64,000 bases of DNA from CAWJJM01 sp963843275 (lineage in GTDB: Bacteria; Acidobacteriota; Thermoanaerobaculia; Multivoradales; JBCCEF01): positions 1,674,001 through 1,738,000 of the forward strand of contig CAWJJM010000012.1 in assembly GCA_963843275.1 (NCBI GenBank), read 5' to 3'. Shown one piece after another: positions 7,544 through 14,515 of the stretch. A model generated the notes under the pieces. It was not told the DNA's origin. It worked only from the letters and a program-made list of their open reading frames with translations, and did not search any database. The position numbers were made by a program, and so were the translations under genes. Positions within the stretch are counted from its first letter, which is position 1. Each line of letters opens with the position of its first letter.

Positions 7544-10447
7544 ATGTCCCCCACCCGCTGCGCGTCCGAGGTCGGGCGCCTTCCCGTCGCCGTGGCCGTC
7601 CTCGTCGCGACGCTGGCCGGCGCCGCCGCCGTCTCCCCGCCCGCCGCCGCAGCGCCGGCCGGCACCCCGGTGCCGGCCGGCTCGACGCTGGTGCTCACCG
7701 GAACCGTCCTCGACGGGGAGACCGCCACCGGCTCGGTCGTCGGACCCCAGGGGACGACGCTCGCGGGCGTGGTCGTCGAGGTCGACGGCGAGAAGACGCG
7801 CACCGACGCGGCCGGTCGCTTCCCCGTCCACGTGCCGGCCGGAGCGGTCGGCCGGGCGATCGCGGTGGCGCTGCCCGGCGCCGCCGGTGCGGGAGCGTCG
7901 GTGCGACTGCCGGTGGTGGCCGCCCCCCACCCCGCCGCCGCCGCGGCGCCGCCGCGGATCGTCGACGCGCCCGCCTATCCGGCGGCAGGGGAGCGGATGA
8001 CCCTGCAGGGCTCCGGCTTCCGCGGCGACCCGGCCGGCTCGGTGGTGCGCCTCGGGGCAGCCGAGGCCCCGGTCCTCGCCGCCACCAGCGCCGAGATCGT
8101 CGCCACCGTGCCGTCGACACAGCCGACGGGACCGCAGCCGCTCACCGTCTCCACCGCCGCGGGGAGCAGCGCCCCGGTGCCCGTCCAGGTGGTCCGCTTG
8201 TCGCTCGGCTCCACCGACACCGAGCTGATGCGCGGTCAGTCCGGCGCCGCCGACCTCCGCATCGAGGGCACCGCCGACCCGGTCGACGTGGAGGTGGTGA
8301 ACCACTCCGGCGACGTGCTGCGGCTGGAGGGCGGCGACCGGCAGCGGGTGCGGACGGGCGGCGGCCCGGACAACCGCGCCACCCTCCACTACCGCGGCAT
8401 CGGGCCCGGCGCGTGGACGCTGAGCGCCACCGTGCTGGGCCGCACCGGGCCGGTGGCCGCCGACGTCGCCCCCGGCTCCACGGCGCCGGGGACGCGCCCC
8501 GGCGTGCTGCGGTTGGTCAAGCGCGTGGAGGGGGACGCCGCCGTCGCGGCGGACTTCCACCTCCGGGTCCGCGACCGCACCGGCGCCGACGCGGCCGTCC
8601 TGGGAGGATCGGAGGACGGCGCCTCCGCCGCCCTGCCGCCGGGGATCTACGTGGTCGAGGAGAGCGGCGACACCGCGGGCTGGGTGCAGCTGTTCTCCGG
8701 CGACTGCGACGGTGCCGGCGGCGTCGAGGTGACCGCGGGACGGCGGGCCGAGTGCGTGGTCACCAACGTCCGGGTGGGGAGCGGCGAGAGCCCGCCGCCG
8801 GGGTCCCACCCCGGCCTGATCGAGGTGGTCAAGCGGGTCGAGGGCGGCCCGCGCGACGCCGGGGACTTCGAGCTGCGGGTCGTGGACCCGGCGTCCGGCA
8901 CGCCCCTCGCGGTCCGCGGCTCGGCGGCGGGCACGGCGGTGCCGGTCCGGCCGGGCACCTACACCGTCGAGGAGGACGCCGACGCAGGGTACGTGCGCGT
9001 CTTCTCCGGCGACTGCGACGGCTCCGGACGGGTGCGGGTGGCACCTGGGCAGCGCTCCGTCTGTGTGGTCACCAACGTGCACCGCGGCGGGCTCGAGTCG
9101 GCGGATGGCGGGGCCCCGGAACCGGTTCCCGGCGGCACCGGCGCCACCGCCGCGGCACCCGGGATCCTGCGGGTGGTCAAGCGGGTCGAGGGCGGCCCCC
9201 GCCGGCCGGACGACTTCGGGCTGCGGGTGCGCGACCGCACGGGCGCCAGCGTCGCCGGCGGCGCCGGCGCGGCGGGGGGCCGATCCGCCGCGCTCTCCGG
9301 CGGGCTGTACGTCGTCGAGGAGGAGGAGGCCCACCCCGGCTACGTGACCACCTTCTCCGGCGCCTGCGACCACCGCGGCGCGGTGCGCGTCGTGGCGGGC
9401 CGCCGCGTCGACTGCGTGGTCACCAACGTCTGGGTCGGCGCGGAGGACGTTGCGGCCGAGCCCGGCCGTCGCGGCGCCCTGCGGGTGGTCAAGACCTTCG
9501 CCGGCCGTGGCGCCGAGGCGGAGACCCGCTGGGTGGAGCCCCCGCCGGCGAGCGTCCCCTTCGACGTCGAAGACAGCGGAGGCCGGACCGTCGCCCGCCT
9601 GGAGGCCGGGCCGGACGGCGCCGCGGTGGCGCTGGCCCCGGGGTCCTACCGCCTGTGGGAGCGGACGAGCCGCCACGACGAGCTCCCCGTCTTCTCCGGC
9701 GACTGTGAAGGCAGCGGCTGGGTGCGGATCCGGCCCGGCGAAGAGACGCTCTGCCGCGTCACCGACGTCCGGGTCGACGGGATGGAGGACGCGGCCGATC
9801 GGTACGGCATCGAGGCGCCCGGCCTGCTCCGCGTCGTCAAGACGGTCGAGGGTGGTCCGGCCCGTGCCGCGGACGCCGAGCTCGAGATCCTCGGGCGCGA
9901 CGGCTCGACGGTCCTCAGCTTCGCGGGCGACGAAGAGGGCGGCATCTTCGCCCTCACGGCCGGCTTCCACCAGGTGTCCGAGCGCGACCCGCCGCCCGGC
10001 TACGTCCCGCTCGTCTCCGGCGACTGCGACCCCGCCGGCGGCCTCTTCGTGCGCAGCGGCAGCCTGCACGAGTGCACGGTGCGCAACGTCTTCGTGGGCA
10101 GCGACCAGATCGACCCCGGCGCGCCGGGGCGCGGGGTGCTCCGCGTGGTCAAGCGCGTGGACGGCGGCCCGGCGCGACCCGCCGACGCCCGCCTGGCGGT
10201 CACGCCGGTCCGGACGGAGCGCGGCCTCAGCGTCGCCGGCGCCGCCGACGGAACGCCGGTCGCGCTGCCCGCCGGCGAGGTCCGGGTGAGCGAGGAGGGG
10301 GCGGCGCCGGGCTACGTCGTCACCTACGCCGGCGCTTGCGACGCCGGCGGGACGGTGCGCGTCGAACGGGGCCGCGAGGCCGTCTGCGTCGTCACCAACA
10401 CCTGGGTCGGCGCCGGCGCCGCGGGCAATTCGCCGACGCCGGAGTGA
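7544..10447 (+). CDS. Large secreted protein with IPT/TIG domain and six prealbumin-like repeats
   Basis: A 967-residue exported protein. The ATG at 7544 follows GGAGG by seven bases, and TACTCT at 7511 may be its -10. Residues 1-38 form a signal peptide rich in Ala. About 45-110 reads as a carboxypeptidase-regulatory or CNA-like beta domain (TLAGVVVEVDGEKTRTDAAG). About 140-215 is an IPT/TIG domain (PRIVDAPAYPAAGERMTLQGSGF). Six related repeats of about 94-102 residues then follow from residue 320 to the end. Each opens with LRVVKRVEGG and closes with a GYV..FSGDCD and CVVTN pattern with two conserved cysteines, like SpaA/DUF5979-type prealbumin folds of surface adhesins. No LPXTG, membrane anchor or secretion tail is seen, so it is probably released or bound non-covalently. 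Confidence 0.8.
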   Translation: MSPTRCASEVGRLPVAVAVLVATLAGAAAVSPPAAAAPAGTPVPAGSTLVLTGTVLDGETATGSVVGPQGTTLAGVVVEVDGEKTRTDAAGRFPVHVPAGAVGRAIAVALPGAAGAGASVRLPVVAAPHPAAAAAPPRIVDAPAYPAAGERMTLQGSGFRGDPAGSVVRLGAAEAPVLAATSAEIVATVPSTQPTGPQPLTVSTAAGSSAPVPVQVVRLSLGSTDTELMRGQSGAADLRIEGTADPVDVEVVNHSGDVLRLEGGDRQRVRTGGGPDNRATLHYRGIGPGAWTLSATVLGRTGPVAADVAPGSTAPGTRPGVLRLVKRVEGDAAVAADFHLRVRDRTGADAAVLGGSEDGASAALPPGIYVVEESGDTAGWVQLFSGDCDGAGGVEVTAGRRAECVVTNVRVGSGESPPPGSHPGLIEVVKRVEGGPRDAGDFELRVVDPASGTPLAVRGSAAGTAVPVRPGTYTVEEDADAGYVRVFSGDCDGSGRVRVAPGQRSVCVVTNVHRGGLESADGGAPEPVPGGTGATAAAPGILRVVKRVEGGPRRPDDFGLRVRDRTGASVAGGAGAAGGRSAALSGGLYVVEEEEAHPGYVTTFSGACDHRGAVRVVAGRRVDCVVTNVWVGAEDVAAEPGRRGALRVVKTFAGRGAEAETRWVEPPPASVPFDVEDSGGRTVARLEAGPDGAAVALAPGSYRLWERTSRHDELPVFSGDCEGSGWVRIRPGEETLCRVTDVRVDGMEDAADRYGIEAPGLLRVVKTVEGGPARAADAELEILGRDGSTVLSFAGDEEGGIFALTAGFHQVSERDPPPGYVPLVSGDCDPAGGLFVRSGSLHECTVRNVFVGSDQIDPGAPGRGVLRVVKRVDGGPARPADARLAVTPVRTERGLSVAGAADGTPVALPAGEVRVSEEGAAPGYVVTYAGACDAGGTVRVERGREAVCVVTNTWVGAGAAGNSPTPE
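8501..10414 (+). repeat. Six tandem coding repeats of the prealbumin-like domain
   Basis: The repeat units begin at 8501, 8813, 9161, 9473, 9821 and 10133. Each starts with codons for G-(V/I/L)-L-R-V-V-K and ends with CVVTNV or a close variant. Unit spacings are 312, 348, 312, 348 and 312 bp, an alternating pattern caused by linkers of two lengths. Unit 4 is the most divergent: it begins with VVKTFAGRG and carries an insertion. The alternation suggests that a two-domain unit of 660 bp was duplicated twice. Confidence 0.8.
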
Positions 10448-10455
10448 GCTCCGGC

Positions 10456-10794
10456 CTAGGGGCGCTCGAGGAGCATGCCGTCGAGCAGGTCGGCGAGGCG
10501 GCGGACCTGCTCGTCGGACAGACTGCCCGACAGCCCGCGCACGAACATGCCGATGCCCCCGAGCGCGGTACGCAGGCCCACGCGCACCGTCGCCTCCGAC
10601 AGGGTGCCGAGGCCGAGCAGCCGCACCGAGCGCGCGAAGTAGTAGTCGAGGTTGGCCTCGGTGAGACGCAGGATCATCGCCACGCCCTCGCGGGCGTGCG
10701 CCGCCGGGTGCGGAGCGTCGCGCACCCGGTCGATCAGGGACCGCACGTCGGCGGCGAGGTCGGACGGCAGCTCGGCGGCGAAGTAGACCGGCAT
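10456..10794 (-). CDS. Small conserved-looking protein of unknown function
   Basis: A 112-residue, mostly helical, soluble protein (MPVYFAAELPSDLAADVRSL to LADLLDGMLLERP). It has no signal peptide, no cysteines and no recognised motif. The second half (AMILRLTEANLDYYF, LLGLGTLSEATVRVGLRTALGG) suggests a small helical bundle. The start is the ATG at 10794; an upstream in-frame extension is possible. It ends eight bases from the convergent adhesin-like gene and is divergent from the M23 gene, with 45 bp between the starts. Confidence 0.5.
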   Translation of the reverse strand: MPVYFAAELPSDLAADVRSLIDRVRDAPHPAAHAREGVAMILRLTEANLDYYFARSVRLLGLGTLSEATVRVGLRTALGGIGMFVRGLSGSLSDEQVRRLADLLDGMLLERP

Positions 10795-10839
10795 GGCGAC
10801 GACGAGGCTATCCCAGGCCGGTGAGAAGATGGCGCCGCC

Positions 10840-11394
10840 GTGCCGCGCCGCCGCCGTCCCCACCGCCTCGCCGCCGTCCTCCTCGCCGTCGCCCTGGCCG
10901 CCTGCGCCAGCCCGCTCGACCCGCGGCTGCTGCGGCTGGTCGCCGAGCCGCCGCCCCGCTGGCTGCCGGTGCCGGTGCGCGGGGTGGCGCCGGGCCAGCT
11001 CCGCGACACCTGGGGCGCCGCCCGCAGCGGCGGCCGCTTCCACGAGGGGATCGACATCCTGGCGCCGCGCGGCACGCCGGTGGTCTCGACCACCGAGGGG
11101 ATCGTGGCCCGGCTCGGCACCGGCGGTCTGGGCGGCCGCGTGGTGTGGATCACCGGCCCGGCCGGCTGGCGTCACTACTACGCCCACCTCGACCGCTGGG
11201 CGGCGCTGCGCGAGGGCGCCTGGGTGGCGGCCGGGACGGTGCTGGGCTTCGTGGGGAGCTCGGGCAACGCCGCCGGCGGGCCGACGCACCTGCACTACGG
11301 GATCTACCGCCGGGACGGCGAGCCGATCAACCCCTACCCGCTGCTGGCCGACCCGGCGGCGGGGACGCCGCGGGCGGTCGGCCACGCCGGCTGA
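10840..11394 (+). CDS. M23-family peptidase lipoprotein
   Basis: A 184-residue protein with a lipobox LAAC at 19-22. The LytM/M23 domain fills residues about 50-170. Zinc ligands are visible as H68 and D72 (FHEGIDIL) and H152 (THLHYG), with H116 (YYAHLD) and H150 as catalytic histidines, so it should be an active endopeptidase. Such enzymes cut peptide cross-links in peptidoglycan; if catalytically intact it acts in the periplasm, tethered to a membrane. The start is GTG 10840. The short N-terminal linker distinguishes it from NlpD/EnvC-type activators, which are inactive and have coiled coils or LysM domains. Confidence 0.85.
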   Translation: MPRRRRPHRLAAVLLAVALAACASPLDPRLLRLVAEPPPRWLPVPVRGVAPGQLRDTWGAARSGGRFHEGIDILAPRGTPVVSTTEGIVARLGTGGLGGRVVWITGPAGWRHYYAHLDRWAALREGAWVAAGTVLGFVGSSGNAAGGPTHLHYGIYRRDGEPINPYPLLADPAAGTPRAVGHAG

Positions 11395-11406
11395 GCCCGA
11401 CCGCGC

Positions 11407-11619
11407 TCAGCGCCCGCGGCCCAGGTGGACCTCGAGCGGCTCCTGCGGCAGCACCAGGGCGAGCAGGAAGTAGGCGAGGATCCCCGGCACGACCCCGGTG
11501 AGCACGGTCGCCGCCGCCCACACCGCCCGCACCAGGGCGGGCTGCACGGCGAGGCGCATCGCCAGCGCCAGGCAGACGCCGGCCAGCCAGCGGCCCTCGC
11601 GCGGGCGCTCCGGCAGCAT
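11407..11619 (-). CDS. PspC-domain membrane protein
   Basis: A 70-residue protein containing little more than a PspC-type segment: GRWLAGVCLALAMRL, then a hydrophobic helix (VWAAATVLTGVVPGILAYFLLALVLP) ending in PQEP. PspC domains occur in phage-shock membrane regulators, but single-domain forms of this size are common and of unknown role. The canonical GG after GVC is replaced by LA, so it is the more diverged of a tandem pair. It begins four bases after the stop of the upstream PspC gene and is surely in the same transcript. Confidence 0.75.
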   Translation of the reverse strand: MLPERPREGRWLAGVCLALAMRLAVQPALVRAVWAAATVLTGVVPGILAYFLLALVLPQEPLEVHLGRGR

Positions 11620-11623
11620 CCGC

Positions 11624-11824
11624 TCAGCCCCCGGCCGCCGGCGGCTCCTCCGGTAGCAGGAACCACAGGGCGACGTAGAAGAGGATGCCGGGGAAGGCGG
11701 CCGAGAAGATCGACACCGCCACGTAGACGATCCGCACCAGGGTCGGATCCCAGCCGTAGTGGTGCGCGATGCCGCCGCAGACGCCGGCGATCATGCGATC
11801 GGTGCGCGAGCGAGTCAGTCCCAT
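11624..11824 (-). CDS. PspC-domain membrane protein
   Basis: A 66-residue, near-canonical PspC protein: SRTDRMIAGVCGGIAHHYGW, DPTLVRIVYVAVSIFSA, then one further membrane stretch ending in LLPEEP. The start has an AAGGAGGACACG leader, a strong ribosome site. It lies downstream of argF on the same strand, with 45 bp between. It may help sense or stabilise the inner membrane as phage-shock components do, but no pspA is present in the window, so that role is speculative. Confidence 0.8.
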   Translation of the reverse strand: MGLTRSRTDRMIAGVCGGIAHHYGWDPTLVRIVYVAVSIFSAAFPGILFYVALWFLLPEEPPAAGG

Positions 11825-11869
11825 CGTGTCCTCCTTGTCCGGGAGCCCAGCAAGCTCCGCTCCACCTCT

Positions 11870-12877
11870 CTACGCGCGTTCCGCCGCCGGGATTCGGTCG
11901 AGCATCCAGGCCATCAGGAACTTCTGCGCGTGCTTGCGGTTCTCGGCCTGGTCGAAGATCACCGAGCCGCGGCCGTCCATCGCCGCGCTCGAGATCTCGT
12001 AGCCGCGGTGGGCCGGCAGACAGTGCATGACCAGGGCGTGGTCGGGTGCCGCGGCGAGCAGCGACTCGTCGACCTGGAAGCCGGCGAAGGCGCGCAGCCG
12101 CACGTCGCGCTCGGCCTCGTCGCCCATCGACACCCAGGTGTCGGTGTAGATCACGTCGGCCCCCGCCACCGCCTCCTCCGGCCGATCGGTCAGCTCGACC
12201 GCGATGCCCTGCTCGCGGGCCGCGGTGACCACGCGGGCGTCGGGCGAGTAACCCTTGGGGTAGGCGACCGCGATCGACATCCCCACCTTGGCGGCGCCGT
12301 GGATCAGCGAGTGGCAGACGTTGTTGCCGTCGCCGACGTAGGCGATCTTCAGGCCCTCGAGCTCGCCGAAGTACTCGCGGATCGTCAGGTAGTCGGCGAG
12401 GCCCTGGCAGGGGTGGTAGAGGTCGGAGAGCCCGTTGATCACCGGCACCTCGCTGTGCGCCTTCATCACCTCGAGGTCGCGCTGGTCGTAGACCCGCGCC
12501 ATCACCAGGTCGACGTAGCGCGACAGCACGTGGATCTCGTCCTCGAGGTCGGCGAGGGTGAAGTTCGAGGTGCGCCAGTCGAGGTAGAGGGCACGCCCGC
12601 CCATCTCGCCCACACCGACCTCGAACGAGACGCGCGTACGGGTGGAGGTCTTCTGGAACAGCAGGGCGACCGAACGCCCGGCCAGGGCGTCGGCGAAGCG
12701 CTCCGGCTCGCGCTTGACGGCGAGACCGCCGTCGAGCAGGGCGCGCATCTGGTCGCGGGTCAGGTCGGCGAGGGTGAGGAACGAGCGCTCGGGCCGGCCC
12801 CGGCGCTGGCCGCGGCGCTCGGCCGCGAGCCGCACCGCGCGGTCGGCCCGCTCGGCGTGATCGGACGGCTTCGACAT
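11870..12877 (-). CDS. argF: Ornithine carbamoyltransferase
   Basis: A 335-residue enzyme that joins carbamoyl phosphate to ornithine to make citrulline in arginine synthesis. The carbamoyl-phosphate motif STRTR is at 78-82, HPCQ at 155-158, the SMG loop at 250-252 (WVSMGDE) and the ornithine-site HCLP at 285-288. The first 30 residues are a charged extension absent from most homologues, but the ATG at 12877 has an AGGAG eleven bases upstream; a shorter start cannot be excluded. No other arg gene is present in the window. Transcription probably continues into the two PspC genes. Confidence 0.92.
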   Translation of the reverse strand: MSKPSDHAERADRAVRLAAERRGQRRGRPERSFLTLADLTRDQMRALLDGGLAVKREPERFADALAGRSVALLFQKTSTRTRVSFEVGVGEMGGRALYLDWRTSNFTLADLEDEIHVLSRYVDLVMARVYDQRDLEVMKAHSEVPVINGLSDLYHPCQGLADYLTIREYFGELEGLKIAYVGDGNNVCHSLIHGAAKVGMSIAVAYPKGYSPDARVVTAAREQGIAVELTDRPEEAVAGADVIYTDTWVSMGDEAERDVRLRAFAGFQVDESLLAAAPDHALVMHCLPAHRGYEISSAAMDGRGSVIFDQAENRKHAQKFLMAWMLDRIPAAERA

Positions 12878-13007
12878 CGTGAACGGTTCTCCTCGAACGT
12901 CGCGGGGATGGATCGGAGGCCGCCCCGGGAGGCGGGCGTCCCCGGGACGATAGCACCGCGGCGGGGGCACGGGGCCGGCCGTGCCGCCGCGGCGAGGGGT
13001 CGGGGAG

Positions 13008-13057
13008 AAAAAAGAGGGGGAGGCGCCTCTGGTGATGGGGGGACCAGGACGCCTCCC
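13008..13057 (-). terminator. Intrinsic terminator after the BON lipoprotein gene
   Basis: On the minus strand, GGGGAGGCGTCCTGGT pairs with ACCAGAGGCGCCTCCCC around a short loop (stem arms 13017-13033 and 13043-13057). It is followed by a T-rich run at 13013-13008 on that strand. It sits 27 bp past the stop of the BON gene and upstream of argF, so it separates the two transcripts. Confidence 0.75.
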
Positions 13058-13083
13058 CGCTGCGGAGGGGCTTGTCGAGCCGG

Positions 13084-13392
13084 CTACTTGACGACGATGT
13101 TGCTGACGACGCGCTTGACGCCCGAGGTGGTGCGGGCCAGGTGCTCGGCCTCGCGCCGGGCGTCGTCGGACCGCACCTCGCCCGACAGCGTCACCACGCC
13201 GTTGAGGGTGTCGACGTCGATGTTGAGGGCCGCCACGTCGGGATCCCCGGCGAGCTTGGCCTTGACCTTGGCGGTGATCGCGGCGTCGTCGAGCTGCTCG
13301 TCCGCCGGCCGGTTCGTGGCGCACGCGGTGACCATGCTGCCCATCGAGAGAACCGAGGCGGCCACCAGTGCTGCTGCGAGCATCTTGCGCAT
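13084..13392 (-). CDS. BON-domain lipoprotein
   Basis: A 102-residue protein with signal sequence MRKMLAAALVAASVLSMGSM and lipobox VTAC, Cys at 24. The rest is a single BON domain: DAAITAKVKAKLAGDP, the central INVDT-like strand, NGVVTLSGEV and GVKRVVSNIVV. BON domains bind phospholipid and occur in OsmY-type periplasmic proteins that protect the envelope under osmotic stress. GGGAGG lies upstream of the ATG at 13392. It ends at a clear terminator. The 226 bp upstream, to the PAP2 gene, contain no recognisable gene. Confidence 0.85.
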   Translation of the reverse strand: MRKMLAAALVAASVLSMGSMVTACATNRPADEQLDDAAITAKVKAKLAGDPDVAALNIDVDTLNGVVTLSGEVRSDDARREAEHLARTTSGVKRVVSNIVVK

Positions 13393-13619
13393 GTCGTCGT
13401 CTACCTCCCACGGCACCCCCGGGGCGCCGGCTCGTTGTCGTCGGGCGGTCCCCGGTTCGGACGGGGTGCCGCTCCTCTGTCGCCCCCCGCTCGATGCAGC
13501 CGGCGTGCCAGTGGGGCCCGCGGGGCCGGCGCGCCGCTGCGGACGGGCCGAATGCGGCGGCACCGCCGCAGGCGCCGGCGGCCGCAGCCTGTAGGAAAGG
13601 GAGCCGCGCCGGGAAAGAC

Positions 13620-14510
13620 TTACAGCCCGCCGCCGCCCCGCTCCCGGCCCGCCCGGCGCCCGCGGTGGGCGAGCCAGGCCGGCCAGGCGCCGATCGCCGT
13701 CCACGCCGTCGCCACCGCGAGGGCGTAGACGACCGCTCCGCGGCGCAGCGCCTCGCCGGGGAGCACGGCGAACAGGCCGGCCGACGCGGCCAGCAGCAGG
13801 GCCCCACCGGCGGCGGTGAGGGCGCGCCCGCGCAGCCCGGGAGAGGGCAGGTCCGGAGGGGCCAGGAAGGCGCCGACGGCCAACCCCAGCGGCCAGCCGG
13901 CGTCCGGGCCGGCCCAGGACGCCGCCAGCCCGGCCGCGAAGGCCAGTGCGTCGGGCCACGGGCCCGGGCCCCAGACCCCGCGCAGCCGCCGGTGGCGGGA
14001 GAGGGCCACCAGCAGCAGCCCCACCGAGAACCCGCCGGCGACGTCGGCCGGGTAGTGGACGCCGAGAACCACCCGGGAGGCGGCCACGGCCACGACCACG
14101 GCCGCCGCCAGGGCCCACAGCCCGGCGCGTCGGTGACGCGCCGCGAGCGAGCCCCAGAAGACCGTGGCCGCCTGCGCGTGCCCGCTCGGCCAGCCGGCGC
14201 CGGCGGCCGTCGCCCGCGCCGCGTCGAAGCTCGCCGCCGGGTCGACGTCGAACGGCCGCGGCAGGTCGAAGGTCGCCTTCAGCAGGTGGTTGAGGGCGTA
14301 GGACAGCCCGAGCAGCAGGGCCAGACGGCGCCCGCCGACGCGGTCGATCGCCCACAGGTAGAGTGCGGTCAGCAGCAGCACCACGGGCGCCGAGCCGAGA
14401 TAGGTGACGGCGAGGGCCACCCGGTCGAGCAGGCCGGGTCCCCCCGGGGCGGCGGCGAGGCGAGCGGCGGCGGCGATCACGAGGCACACATCTTGCGCCC
14501 TCGGTGGCAA
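13620..14510 (-). CDS. PAP2-superfamily membrane phosphatase
   Basis: About 296 residues with six to eight hydrophobic segments. All three PAP2 phosphatase signatures are present: KATFDLPRP (78-86), PSGH (108-111) and SRVVLGVHYPAD (145-156, with the phosphate-accepting His 152 and Asp 156). Likely substrates are lipid phosphates such as undecaprenyl pyrophosphate or phosphatidic acid. A C-terminal extension with further membrane helices follows the catalytic core. The start is uncertain: the frame opens at a TTG (14510) that faces the ligD start, and an internal GTG at 14489 would give a slightly shorter protein. Confidence 0.85.
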   Translation of the reverse strand: MPPRAQDVCLVIAAAARLAAAPGGPGLLDRVALAVTYLGSAPVVLLLTALYLWAIDRVGGRRLALLLGLSYALNHLLKATFDLPRPFDVDPAASFDAARATAAGAGWPSGHAQAATVFWGSLAARHRRAGLWALAAAVVVAVAASRVVLGVHYPADVAGGFSVGLLLVALSRHRRLRGVWGPGPWPDALAFAAGLAASWAGPDAGWPLGLAVGAFLAPPDLPSPGLRGRALTAAGGALLLAASAGLFAVLPGEALRRGAVVYALAVATAWTAIGAWPAWLAHRGRRAGRERGGGGL

Positions 14511-14515
14511 GGACG

